From NCBI GenBank assembly GCA_025928335.1, contig JAICJQ010000003.1:16970-80969 (forward strand): DNA of 64,000 nucleotides. The letters are read 5' to 3'. This DNA comes from Gemmatimonadaceae bacterium (GTDB lineage: Bacteria > Gemmatimonadota > Gemmatimonadetes > Gemmatimonadales > Gemmatimonadaceae). The position numbers and the translations under genes were made by a program. Every line of letters starts with the position of its first letter. The stretch's first letter is position 1. Shown here one piece after another: positions 44,474 through 52,693 of the stretch. The notes beneath the pieces are model-generated. The model saw only the letters and a program-made list of their open reading frames with translations, was not told where the DNA came from and searched no databases.

Positions 44474-44628
44474 CTATCCCCTCGGCGAGAGACACCCGAG
44501 CGCAGTCGAGACCCTCACGTGGTGTTGAGATCGCCGGCGGCGCGGTTGGAGTCGCCGCCAGTTGCCGCGACGTGTGTCGCTGAGGGGTTTTACACCACCT
44601 GTTCGCGACAGTGCCGATTGGCCAGTTG

Positions 44629-44717
44629 GGGTGGCCAGTTGGGGTCAGACTCCGTTTTTGAGACGGGGTCAGACTCCGGTTCGGCCGTTCCGTTTTCGAG
44701 ATGGGGGTGAGACTCCG
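44629..44717. repeat. GGGGTCAGACTCC repeat cluster
   Basis: Three direct copies of GGGGTCAGACTCCG (44641-44654, 44665-44678; third at 44704-44717 with one change) follow two tandem copies of TGGCCAGTTGGGG. The 44474-44802 gap has no gene. The same 13-mer recurs at 54431-54520 in a perfect stem-loop. This looks like a REP-type extragenic repeat. Confidence 0.7.
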
Positions 44718-44767
44718 TCTTGGGCCATTCGTTCGACGGTTGAACTCCGGCCGGTGCGGCGGAGGTA

Positions 44768-44799
44768 TTGACATAGCTAGTTAGGTATAGCTAGTTAGG
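44768..44799 (+). promoter_or_regulatory. Promoter with tandem PadR-like repeats before the second PadR gene
   Basis: TTGACA (44768-44773) is followed after 18 bp by TAGTTA (44792-44797). The interval contains two direct copies of ATAGCTAGTTAGG, the second covering the -10 box. The GTG start follows only 5 nt later, so the mRNA may be leaderless. The repeats could be the PadR binding sites, of a type different from the inverted repeat at 18169. Confidence 0.55.
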
Positions 44800-44802
44800 G
44801 GT

Positions 44803-45138
44803 GTGGCCAAGAAGAAAAACGACATCCTTCAGGGCACACTCGCCCTGCTCGTGCTCAAGACCATCGGCGCACACGGACGCATGCACGGGTATGCGATCAC
44901 GTCGCACATCCAGCAGGCGTCGGGCGACCTGCTTCGCGTGGAAAAAGGCTCGCTGTATCCGGCTCTGCACCGCATGGAGCAGGACGGCTGGCTGCGCGCC
45001 GAATGGGGGACGACCGAGAAGAATCGCGAGGCGCGATTCTACGTCATCACCGCCGCCGGCCGAAAACAGCTCGCGCTCGAGGAGGAAAGTTGGGCGCGGC
45101 TGCGCGAAGGCGTCACGCGCGTCTTGCGTTACGCGTAA
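44803..45138 (+). CDS. PadR-family transcriptional regulator
   Basis: A 111-residue winged-helix protein, GTG start. Motifs are ILQGTLALLVLKTI, GYAITSHIQQ, EKGSLYPALHRMEQDGWLRAEWG and FYVITAAGRKQLALEEE. It is about 40% identical by eye to the PadR at 18228 in the recognition region and likewise stands directly before an ADOP permease (15-bp gap). It should repress that operon; the signal is unknown. Confidence 0.95.
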   Translation: MAKKKNDILQGTLALLVLKTIGAHGRMHGYAITSHIQQASGDLLRVEKGSLYPALHRMEQDGWLRAEWGTTEKNREARFYVITAAGRKQLALEEESWARLREGVTRVLRYA

Positions 45139-45153
45139 TCCACCGAGGCCATC

Positions 45154-47832
45154 ATGTCCTGGCTCGCTCGAATCCGAAACGCTTTTCGTTCGAACGCGTT
45201 GTCGCGCGACATCGACCGCGAGATGGAGTTCCACCTCGCTGAGCGCGCCGATCAACTCTCGTCGGCAGGGATGACCGCGGAAGACGCTCGATGCGAGGCA
45301 CAGCGGCGCTTCGGTAACTATGGCTCGATCAAGGAGCGCACGCGTGAGCGCGATCTCGCCGCGTGGCTCGACACGCTCATCGCCGATCTCCGCTATGCGC
45401 TACGCGGCTTTCGCTCGTCGCCGGGCTTCGTGCTCGTCGCCGTCCTGTCGCTCGCCCTCGGCATTGGCGCGAACACCGCGATTTTCACGCTGATCGATGC
45501 CGTTGTTCTCAAGTCGCTTCCGGTCAGTCACCCCGAGGAGCTCGTCGGCGTGACGCGAGACAGCGTCAACCTCTTCACCAATCCGCTCTGGGAGCAGATT
45601 CGCGACAGGCAGGACATGTTCGACGGCATCCTCGCGTACGGCGATGCCGAGTTCAATCTTGCCGACGGCGGTGAAGTGCGCCGCGCCATCGGGAGCTGGG
45701 TGAGCGGCGACTTCTTTCGAACGCTCGGCGTTCGCACCGCAATTGGCCGGCCAATCACGCGAGACGACGACCAGCGCGGATGCCCCGGCGTCGTCATGCT
45801 CAGTGACGCGTTTTTCCTGAGGCAGTTCGCCGGCGACGAGCGAGCGATCGGCCAAACGCTTTCACTCGATGGTCATCCCTTCCGGATCATCGGGGTGGTC
45901 GAGCGGCGTTTTGACGGTCTCGAAGTCGGTCGACACTCGTCGCTCTACGTTCCCCTCTGCACCGAGGCGATCATCCGCGGGGCGAACAGCCAGCTCGATC
46001 ATCGCAGTAGCTGGTTTCTCCAGATTGTCGGTCGCCCGAAGGCCGCTCTGTCGAGCGAACAGCTTCAGTCGCGGCTTGCCGCCATCGGCCCGGCAGTGCT
46101 CGAGTCGACGGTCCCTCAACAGTGGCAGGCAAAGAACCGAGCCGAATACCTGAAAATGAAATTCGGTGTCGAACCAGTTTCGCGCGGCTTCTCTGCGTTG
46201 CGACGCATGTACAGCAAGGCGTTGTATGTGCTCATGTCGATCACGGGAATCGTGCTGCTCATTGCGTGCGCGAACGTGGCGAACCTGCTCCTCGTGCGCG
46301 CGACCGCGCGGCAACGCGAGATGGCGGTGCGGCTCGCGCTTGGCGCGGGCCGAGGGCGACTGGCTCGTCAACTGATGACGGAGAGTCTTCTTCTCTCCGG
46401 TACGGGTGCTCTCGTCGGCATCGCCTTCGCCGCCTGGGGCAGCCGGATACTCGTCGCGATGCTGACGCGAAGCACACAGATCGTGTCGCTGGATTTGTCG
46501 GCGGATCCACGAATCCTCGGCTTCACGATCGTCGTCGCGCTTCTCACGGGACTTCTGTTCGGTCTCGCCCCCGTCTGGCGCGCCGGTCGCGTCGATCCCC
46601 AGTCGGCGATGAGAGCTCGAGGGCGCGAGACGGTCGAAGGCCACTCGCGTCTGTCGATCGGCAGAGCGCTCGTCGTCGGGCAGATCGCGCTGTCGCTGGT
46701 ATTGGTTGCTGCTGCCGGCCTCCTGCTCGGCAGTTGGCGCAAGCTCTTGAACGTCGATGCCGGATTTCAGCGCGATCACATCCTGCTCGTCAATGTCGAC
46801 ATGCGCCCCGCCGCACTCCCGGCGGTGCGGCGAGGTCCGGTGTATAACGAGCTGCTCGATCGCCTGCGGGCGATTCCGGGAGTTCGGTCCGCGAGCTCAT
46901 CGCAAGTGACCCCGGTCGGACGAGCAACGTGGAATGATGTGCTTCACGTTGACGGCTTTACACCACGTTCCATTGAAGACGCCGTGGCGTGGACGAACGC
47001 CGTCAGCGATCGGTACTTCTCGACGATGGGCATCCCACTCGCCGCGGGGCGCGACTTCAACGCGGAGGACCGTCCGAGCGCGAATCGGGTCGCGATCGTG
47101 AGCCGAATGACCGCCGCGAAATTCTTCAAAGATCCCGCGCCGATTGGAAAGACGTTCCGACTCGAGCAGGGACCGACCGGGCTCGGGCCACCGATCGAGA
47201 TCATCGGCGTGGTCGGTGACACCAAGTACCAGTCGTTGCGTGAAGAAACAGCGCCTGTCGTTTACTTCGCGTCGCGCCAGGACACGACGCTCGGACCGTT
47301 CACCAATCTGGAACTCCGAACCGACGGGTCGCCGGGCGCGTTGATTCCGCCGATTAAGCGCGCGTTCGCCGAAATTAATCCGCGCATCTCGCTGGAGTTC
47401 GTCCCGCTCGAGCAGCAGTTGGCGGAATCCCTGACGATGGCGCGCGCCATTGCAACGCTCTCCGGCTTCTTCGGCGGTTTGGCGTTGCTGCTCGCGCTCA
47501 TCGGGCTCTACGGGACAATGGCGTACGGTGTGGCGCGCCGCCGGAATGAGATCGGCGTCCGAATCGCGCTCGGAGCCGCGCGGAGCCGTGTTGTCCGCAT
47601 GGTACTCGGAGAGGTTGGCCGCACGGTCGTGGCGGGGTTGGTGCTCGGCGTGCTGATGGCTCTGTTGGCAATGCGACTGCTCGCGAGTTTTCTCTACGGC
47701 GTGACGCCGACCGACCCGCGGACTCTCGTCGCGTCGGGTGGACTGCTCTTCCTCGTCGCGTTGCTCGCGGCAGCCAAGCCCGCCTGGCGCGCCGCGGGGC
47801 TCGATCCGATCGCGGCGCTGCGCGAAGACTGA
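45154..47832 (+). CDS. ADOP-type MacB/FtsX permease with N-terminal extension
   Basis: An 892-residue inner-membrane protein with the same plan as the 18585 permease. It has a helical extension (SRDIDREMEFHLAERADQL), a first FtsX unit (SPGFVLVAVLSLALGIGANTAIF), a MacB periplasmic domain, GIVLLIACANVANLLLVRATARQREMAVRLALG as the helix-loop after it, and a second unit ending in DPIAALRED. It carries no ATPase domain. It is cotranscribed with the PadR gene; the GMC dehydrogenase genes follow 69 bp later on the same strand. Confidence 0.9.
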   Translation: MSWLARIRNAFRSNALSRDIDREMEFHLAERADQLSSAGMTAEDARCEAQRRFGNYGSIKERTRERDLAAWLDTLIADLRYALRGFRSSPGFVLVAVLSLALGIGANTAIFTLIDAVVLKSLPVSHPEELVGVTRDSVNLFTNPLWEQIRDRQDMFDGILAYGDAEFNLADGGEVRRAIGSWVSGDFFRTLGVRTAIGRPITRDDDQRGCPGVVMLSDAFFLRQFAGDERAIGQTLSLDGHPFRIIGVVERRFDGLEVGRHSSLYVPLCTEAIIRGANSQLDHRSSWFLQIVGRPKAALSSEQLQSRLAAIGPAVLESTVPQQWQAKNRAEYLKMKFGVEPVSRGFSALRRMYSKALYVLMSITGIVLLIACANVANLLLVRATARQREMAVRLALGAGRGRLARQLMTESLLLSGTGALVGIAFAAWGSRILVAMLTRSTQIVSLDLSADPRILGFTIVVALLTGLLFGLAPVWRAGRVDPQSAMRARGRETVEGHSRLSIGRALVVGQIALSLVLVAAAGLLLGSWRKLLNVDAGFQRDHILLVNVDMRPAALPAVRRGPVYNELLDRLRAIPGVRSASSSQVTPVGRATWNDVLHVDGFTPRSIEDAVAWTNAVSDRYFSTMGIPLAAGRDFNAEDRPSANRVAIVSRMTAAKFFKDPAPIGKTFRLEQGPTGLGPPIEIIGVVGDTKYQSLREETAPVVYFASRQDTTLGPFTNLELRTDGSPGALIPPIKRAFAEINPRISLEFVPLEQQLAESLTMARAIATLSGFFGGLALLLALIGLYGTMAYGVARRRNEIGVRIALGAARSRVVRMVLGEVGRTVVAGLVLGVLMALLAMRLLASFLYGVTPTDPRTLVASGGLLFLVALLAAAKPAWRAAGLDPIAALRED

Positions 47833-47901
47833 CCGACACGGCTAGTGCGCAGTTCATACTCGGGCGCTAACTTGGCCCGACTTCAACTGGTTGATCGAGC
47901 C

Positions 47902-48471
47902 GTGTCGACTCTCTCACGACGCAACTTCGTCGCAGCGCTGGGGGCCGGCGCCGCGACCGTGTGGCTCACCGCGGAGGCGCGCGATCTTCTCGCCGCGGGC
48001 AAGCGCGCCGCGGTCGCCGCGCAAGCACAAGCGCCTTTCAAAATCCTCACAGCCGATCAGGCGGCCGATCTGGACGCGGCCGCGTCGCGGATTGTCCCGA
48101 GTGACGGAACGCCAGGCGCGCACGAGGCCAACGTTGTCCGATTCATCGACGAATCACTCGCCGGCTTCGGGAAGGATCAGCGCGACGACGTGAACAAACT
48201 CGTGGCCGAGCTGCGACGTCTCGCCGGGGAACGACACAAGGGCGCAAAGTCGTTCGCGGCTTTGACTCCCGGGGATCAAGACGCGGTCATCGCGACGATG
48301 GAAAAGACCAAGGGGTCGCATTTCGGTCTGCTGCGCGCCGTCACCGTCACCGGGATGTTCGCCAACCCCGAGTACGGCGGCAACGCGAACAAGAATGGAT
48401 GGAAGCTGCTTGGATTCGACGACCACTTCTCGTGGGCCGCCCCCTTTGGCTGGTACGACCGCAATGTCTGA
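47902..48471 (+). CDS. Tat-exported gluconate 2-dehydrogenase subunit 3-like protein
   Basis: The GTG at 47902 is preferred over the tracked 47845 GTG. It begins a twin-arginine signal (LSRRNFVAALGAGAATVWL). The 189-residue product matches the small subunit family of membrane-bound gluconate/sugar dehydrogenases: FKILTADQAADLDAAASRIVPSD and GKSFAALTPGDQDAVIATME-like segments. By family knowledge it is exported by Tat and carries the folded catalytic subunit with it. Its end overlaps the GMC subunit by 8 bp. No cytochrome c subunit is present here. Confidence 0.88.
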   Translation: MSTLSRRNFVAALGAGAATVWLTAEARDLLAAGKRAAVAAQAQAPFKILTADQAADLDAAASRIVPSDGTPGAHEANVVRFIDESLAGFGKDQRDDVNKLVAELRRLAGERHKGAKSFAALTPGDQDAVIATMEKTKGSHFGLLRAVTVTGMFANPEYGGNANKNGWKLLGFDDHFSWAAPFGWYDRNV

Positions 48472-50146
48472 CCACACGCATCCGCCGCTCACGCCACTGC
48501 AAACGACCACGGTCAAGTACAAGCCCGAAGACGAAGTGGATTTCGTCGTCGTGGGGTCGGGGGCCGCCGGAGGCGTCGTCGCGAAGGAGCTGTCGACCGC
48601 CGGGTTTCGCGTGGTCGTGCTCGAGCAGGGCCCGTGGCGCACCGAGCGGGATTTCGTACACGACGAGCTCGCGGTCTTCGACCGGTCGCTGTTGACGAAC
48701 GACTACAGCAAATCGCCGAACACCTTTCGCAAAACGGAAAAGGAAAAGGCCAAGGTGCAACCTGCCGTCGCCTACGGGCGCGGGGTGGGTGGAACGAGCG
48801 TCCATTTCTCGGCGAACTTCTGGCGCTTCCGCGAGATCGATTTCAATGAAGCGAGCCGGAAGGGCACCCTTGCCGGCACGGGGTTCGCGGACTGGCCGAT
48901 CACGTACCAGGAGCTCGAGCCCTACTACACGAAGGTCGATTGGGAAGTGGGCGTCGCGGGCGCGCCTGGGCCCTTCGATCCCCCGCGGTCGCGTCCGTAT
49001 CCGATGCCGCCGCACCCACCGAAGTCGACGGGCGTTCTCCTCGAGCGTGGCGCGAAGAAGCTCGGCTGGACGGCCTTCCCCGCGCCGATGGCGATCGTCT
49101 CGAAGCAATACGACGGTCGCTCGGCGTGCGCGCAGTGCGGCTTCTGTCTCGGCTTCGGCTGCGAGGTCCGCGCCAAATCGAGCTCGCTCGTTACGACGAT
49201 CCCGAAAGCCGTGGCGACGAAGCGCTGCGAGGTTCGGCCGAATTCATACGTGCGTAAAGTCGAGACTGATACGCGCGGCCGTGTCACCGGAGTGAAATAC
49301 TTCGACGCAACGAAAAAAGAGATTTATCAGCGTGCCAAGGCGGTGGTTGTCTGTGCCAACGGCGCGGAGACGCCGAGACTCCTGCTCAACTCGAAGTCCA
49401 ATCTCTTTCCGAATGGTCTCGCCAACTCGAGCGGCGTCGTCGGCAAGTACTTGATGTTCAACGGCGCTGGAAACGCGATGGGGCAGTTCGAGCACGAAGT
49501 CAACGGCTTCAAGGGAATCGTCGCCACCCGCGTCGTGTGGGATCTATATGAGCTCGATCCAAAGCTCGGGCTCGTCGGCGGCGGCGGATTCGATTACCGA
49601 TTCGACGTGACACCAATCGGGTTTGGCTTCGGCGGATTGCCGCCGGACGCGCCGAAATGGGGCAGCGCGTACAAGCGAGAACTGCAAAAGCAGTACAATC
49701 GAACGATTGTCGCCTATGGCCACACAAGCTCTCTCCCTGTCGCGACCAACAGCATCTCGCTCGACCCCGAGGTAAAGGACGACTGGGGTTTGCCGGTGAT
49801 CCGCATGACCTATCAGGACCATCCGCAGGATCTCAAGCTCTACAAGTATTTCGCCGATCGCTCCAAGCAGCTGCTCGAAGCGTCGGGCGCAGTGCACGCT
49901 TGGGCGCTGCCGACGGACAGCCAGGAGTTCAGCGTGCACCTGCTTGGGACGTGTCGCATGGGCAATGACCCGAAGACCTCGGTCGTCGACAAGAACAATC
50001 GCGCGCACGATGTGAAGAACCTGTTCGTCGTCGACGGCTCGAGTCTCGTCACGAGTGGTCGTGGTCAGCCGACAATGACGATTCAAGCATTGGCGTTTCG
50101 CGCGGCGGATCAAATCGTCGGCTTCGCGAAGCGTCACGAGATCTGA
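48464..50146 (+). CDS. GMC-family FAD-dependent dehydrogenase (gluconate/sugar dehydrogenase large subunit type)
   Basis: A 560-residue flavoprotein with ATG at 48464. The FAD dinucleotide motif is VVVGSGAAGGVVAKEL; the flavin-loop signature is YGRGVGGTSVHFSANFWR. The C-terminal catalytic part has VHLLGTCRMG (active-site His) and GQPTMTIQALAFRAADQI. The last motif has Gln where GMC enzymes usually have Asn, an atypical active site. A cysteine-rich stretch CAQCGFCLGFGC in the middle is typical of gluconate-2-dehydrogenase-like members and could hold a metal or Fe-S centre. It has no Tat signal of its own and probably hitchhikes with the small subunit. Confidence 0.92.
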   Translation: MSDHTHPPLTPLQTTTVKYKPEDEVDFVVVGSGAAGGVVAKELSTAGFRVVVLEQGPWRTERDFVHDELAVFDRSLLTNDYSKSPNTFRKTEKEKAKVQPAVAYGRGVGGTSVHFSANFWRFREIDFNEASRKGTLAGTGFADWPITYQELEPYYTKVDWEVGVAGAPGPFDPPRSRPYPMPPHPPKSTGVLLERGAKKLGWTAFPAPMAIVSKQYDGRSACAQCGFCLGFGCEVRAKSSSLVTTIPKAVATKRCEVRPNSYVRKVETDTRGRVTGVKYFDATKKEIYQRAKAVVVCANGAETPRLLLNSKSNLFPNGLANSSGVVGKYLMFNGAGNAMGQFEHEVNGFKGIVATRVVWDLYELDPKLGLVGGGGFDYRFDVTPIGFGFGGLPPDAPKWGSAYKRELQKQYNRTIVAYGHTSSLPVATNSISLDPEVKDDWGLPVIRMTYQDHPQDLKLYKYFADRSKQLLEASGAVHAWALPTDSQEFSVHLLGTCRMGNDPKTSVVDKNNRAHDVKNLFVVDGSSLVTSGRGQPTMTIQALAFRAADQIVGFAKRHEI

Positions 50147-50188
50147 CGCAAAACCACGACGCACTGAATGACGAGCGACGGTGTTCTA

Positions 50189-52597
50189 TCAATCCGCGCG
50201 CAGCGCGATGGCCGGATCGACCTTGGTCGCGCGGCGCGCCGGCCCGTACGCCGCGATCAGGATCACGACGAATAGAACGCCGCACGCCGCGGCGAGGGCC
50301 AGCGGATCGGTGGGACTGAGCTCAAACAGCATCGCGCCGAGGAGCTTTGACGCGGCGAGTGCCGCGACGATCCCAACAACAGCGCCGGCGCCAGCCACTT
50401 GAAGTGCCTGCAGCATGACCTCGCGGCGCAACCGTTCAGGCGCGGCGCCCAACGCCATGCGAACGCCGATCTCACGCGTACGTTCACGTACGAGCGACGC
50501 CATCAAGCCATAGAGGCCGATCGCGGCCAACAGGAGCGCGGCGATGCCGAACACCGACATCAGGTAGGCACTCATCCGCGGTTGTGCGAGCGGTCCGGAA
50601 AGCAGCTCGTCCACCGGATGCACGTACCAGAGTCTGAGCAGCGGATCGATCGTCCCCAACTCCCGGCGCATGGCCGGCAGCACGGATCCAATGTCGCCGC
50701 GCGTCCGCATCGCGAGGCCGAATTGCCAGAAGTCCATTTGCCGCCAGGGCACGTACACGATCGGCGACGCGGCGCGAAGCGTGCGAATGTGCGAGTCCTC
50801 AGCAACACCAACCACCGTGCGCCACGGAATGCTGTCGGGAAGCAGATAGTGAATGCGCTTGCCGATCGGATTCTCCCCGGGCCACATCCGCTTCGCGACC
50901 ATGTCGCTGACGATCGCGACCGGCGCGGCGTTCTCGCGGTCCGCGTCAGTGAACGTCCGCCCGCTCAACACTCGGGTGCCGAAGGTGCGAAAATAGTCTT
51001 TGTCGCCCGACATCTCCGGCAAAAAGGGATTCGTCGCAATCTCCGAAGCCGACTGCCCTTCCTTGTCGAAGCGGCTGATGAACACGTTTTCGCCGACGAG
51101 CGGCGGGATGAGTGTCGGTGTCAGCGCGACGACGCCGGGAATCGACCGCCAACGGCGGAGGATATCCTCGCCGACCGGATAGAATTTCGACACCGAGTCG
51201 TACTTCTTGGAAGGCCACGACACGGAGAGCTCTGTGAGGTGGTCCGGCGTGTAGCCGAGATCGAGAGACTCCAGGTGCCCGAGGCTTCGCACGAGCAGGG
51301 CGGCGCCAGAAAGCATGACGAGGGCCAACATCGTCTGCGCGGCGACGAATACGTGTCGAAACCGGCGACGCGACGCCGAGTCGCGTCCCGAGCGTGAGTC
51401 GAGCCGGAGCGTTGACGCGACGTCCGCCCTCGCGGCGATCAATGAAGGCACGACGCCGAACAGCAGCACCGCGACGACCGTCACACCCACGCCGAGCCAT
51501 ATCGGCGTACCGGAAAGTTGGATGACATCGAGTCGGGGCAGGCGCGCCGGTGCCGCCGCGACAAGCACCTGGACGAGCAGACCGGCGCAGAGCAAGCCAA
51601 CGACGCCACCGCCGATCGCGATCAATCCCGTCTCGAGGAGCAACTGTCGGGCGACGTCGCCATAGGTCGCGCCGAGGGCGCGGCGGATCGCCAGCTCGCG
51701 CGTCCGGTTCGCGGCGCGGAGCAGGAGAAGGCCGCCGACGTTGACGCACGCGATCATCAACAAAAGCGCGACCGCGGCGCTGAGCGCGATGAGCACGGGC
51801 CGGATGTCGCCGAGCATCGCCTGCGCAAAGGGAACGACCTTCGCGCCGGTAATCGTCGGGCGAATCGGAATCCCGGGTGCCGGCGTGCGCCTCACGATGG
51901 AAGCGAATTCGTCGGCGGCGGCGCGCGGGGATGCGCCCGGATTGAGTCGCGCCACGGCGATGACGCTCAGTCCGTCACTCCCGGGCCAGGTCAGCCAGTA
52001 GCCGGCGCGATTTGGAAAGTCGAGGCCGGGTGGCGCAATACCGACGATCGTGTACGTGAGCTGGCTGTACGGTTCGTAGAGGTGATGGCCGACAACCGAC
52101 GGGTCGCCACCGAACCACCGTTGCCAGTTCTGGTAACTCAAGACGAGCACCGGAGCCGCACCTTTCACATCGTCGTCGGGTCGCAGCAACCGGCCAACCA
52201 CTGCGTGCGCACCCAACGCGTCGAAAAATGACCCGCTGACGACAACCCGGCCGAGCGTCAGCGTACGATCGCCGTCAACGAGCGGGCCTTCGGACGTCGC
52301 CCAGTGCGCGTAGCCACCCACCTCACGAATGGAGCGAGCCTCGCGTTTCACGGCCTGGAGGTCGTTCTTCACGAGGCCGAACTCGTTGTCCGGCGTGTTC
52401 CGGTAGGTGGAGATCACAACCAGGCGATCGGGATCGCTGACCGGAAGTCGTTGGAAGAGCACCGCCCGAAATACGGTGAAAACCGCCACCGCCGTGCCGA
52501 TGCCCAGCCCGAGAATGACGATCGCCGCCGAGAGGAAACCGGGCGTTCGCGCGAGACCGCGCAAAGCGACGCGTACCGACCGCACGAGATCATTCAT
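50189..52597 (-). CDS. ADOP-type MacB/FtsX permease without N-terminal extension and without PadR
   Basis: An 802-residue inner-membrane permease. It begins directly with the first FtsX unit (VRVALRGLARTPGFLSAAIVILGLGIG), followed by the MacB-like periplasmic domain, LLLMIACVNVGGLLLLRAANR, and the second unit, ending in DPAIALRAD. It lacks the ~80-residue extension of the two PadR-linked permeases and has no PadR gene. No ATPase gene is adjacent. It lies 97 bp downstream of ettA on the same strand, with terminator-like hairpins between, so it likely has its own promoter. Confidence 0.9.
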   Translation of the reverse strand: MNDLVRSVRVALRGLARTPGFLSAAIVILGLGIGTAVAVFTVFRAVLFQRLPVSDPDRLVVISTYRNTPDNEFGLVKNDLQAVKREARSIREVGGYAHWATSEGPLVDGDRTLTLGRVVVSGSFFDALGAHAVVGRLLRPDDDVKGAAPVLVLSYQNWQRWFGGDPSVVGHHLYEPYSQLTYTIVGIAPPGLDFPNRAGYWLTWPGSDGLSVIAVARLNPGASPRAAADEFASIVRRTPAPGIPIRPTITGAKVVPFAQAMLGDIRPVLIALSAAVALLLMIACVNVGGLLLLRAANRTRELAIRRALGATYGDVARQLLLETGLIAIGGGVVGLLCAGLLVQVLVAAAPARLPRLDVIQLSGTPIWLGVGVTVVAVLLFGVVPSLIAARADVASTLRLDSRSGRDSASRRRFRHVFVAAQTMLALVMLSGAALLVRSLGHLESLDLGYTPDHLTELSVSWPSKKYDSVSKFYPVGEDILRRWRSIPGVVALTPTLIPPLVGENVFISRFDKEGQSASEIATNPFLPEMSGDKDYFRTFGTRVLSGRTFTDADRENAAPVAIVSDMVAKRMWPGENPIGKRIHYLLPDSIPWRTVVGVAEDSHIRTLRAASPIVYVPWRQMDFWQFGLAMRTRGDIGSVLPAMRRELGTIDPLLRLWYVHPVDELLSGPLAQPRMSAYLMSVFGIAALLLAAIGLYGLMASLVRERTREIGVRMALGAAPERLRREVMLQALQVAGAGAVVGIVAALAASKLLGAMLFELSPTDPLALAAACGVLFVVILIAAYGPARRATKVDPAIALRAD

Positions 52598-52622
52598 GGA
52601 GTTGAGACCCCCAAGAGAGCTA

Positions 52623-52658
52623 ACTCGGCGACTGGGTACTCGGCGGAGTCGCCGAGTA
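52623..52658 (-). terminator. Two alternative hairpins sharing one arm
   Basis: ACTCGGCGACT (52623-52633) and TACTCGGCG (52637-52645) can each pair with the same downstream segment around AGTCGCCGAGTA (52647-52658), giving an 11-bp or a 9-bp perfect stem. On the minus strand this is just past the EttA stop and just before the permease ATG. It may end the ettA mRNA or act as a switch. Confidence 0.5.
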
Positions 52659-52693
52659 GCCTCTCTTCGACACCGGAAAACCCGCGGACCCTG

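Noticed and set aside
50399-51397. 332-aa plus-strand ORF under ADOP 3
   Set aside because: Antisense to a complete FtsX/MacB-type protein; no recognisable fold.
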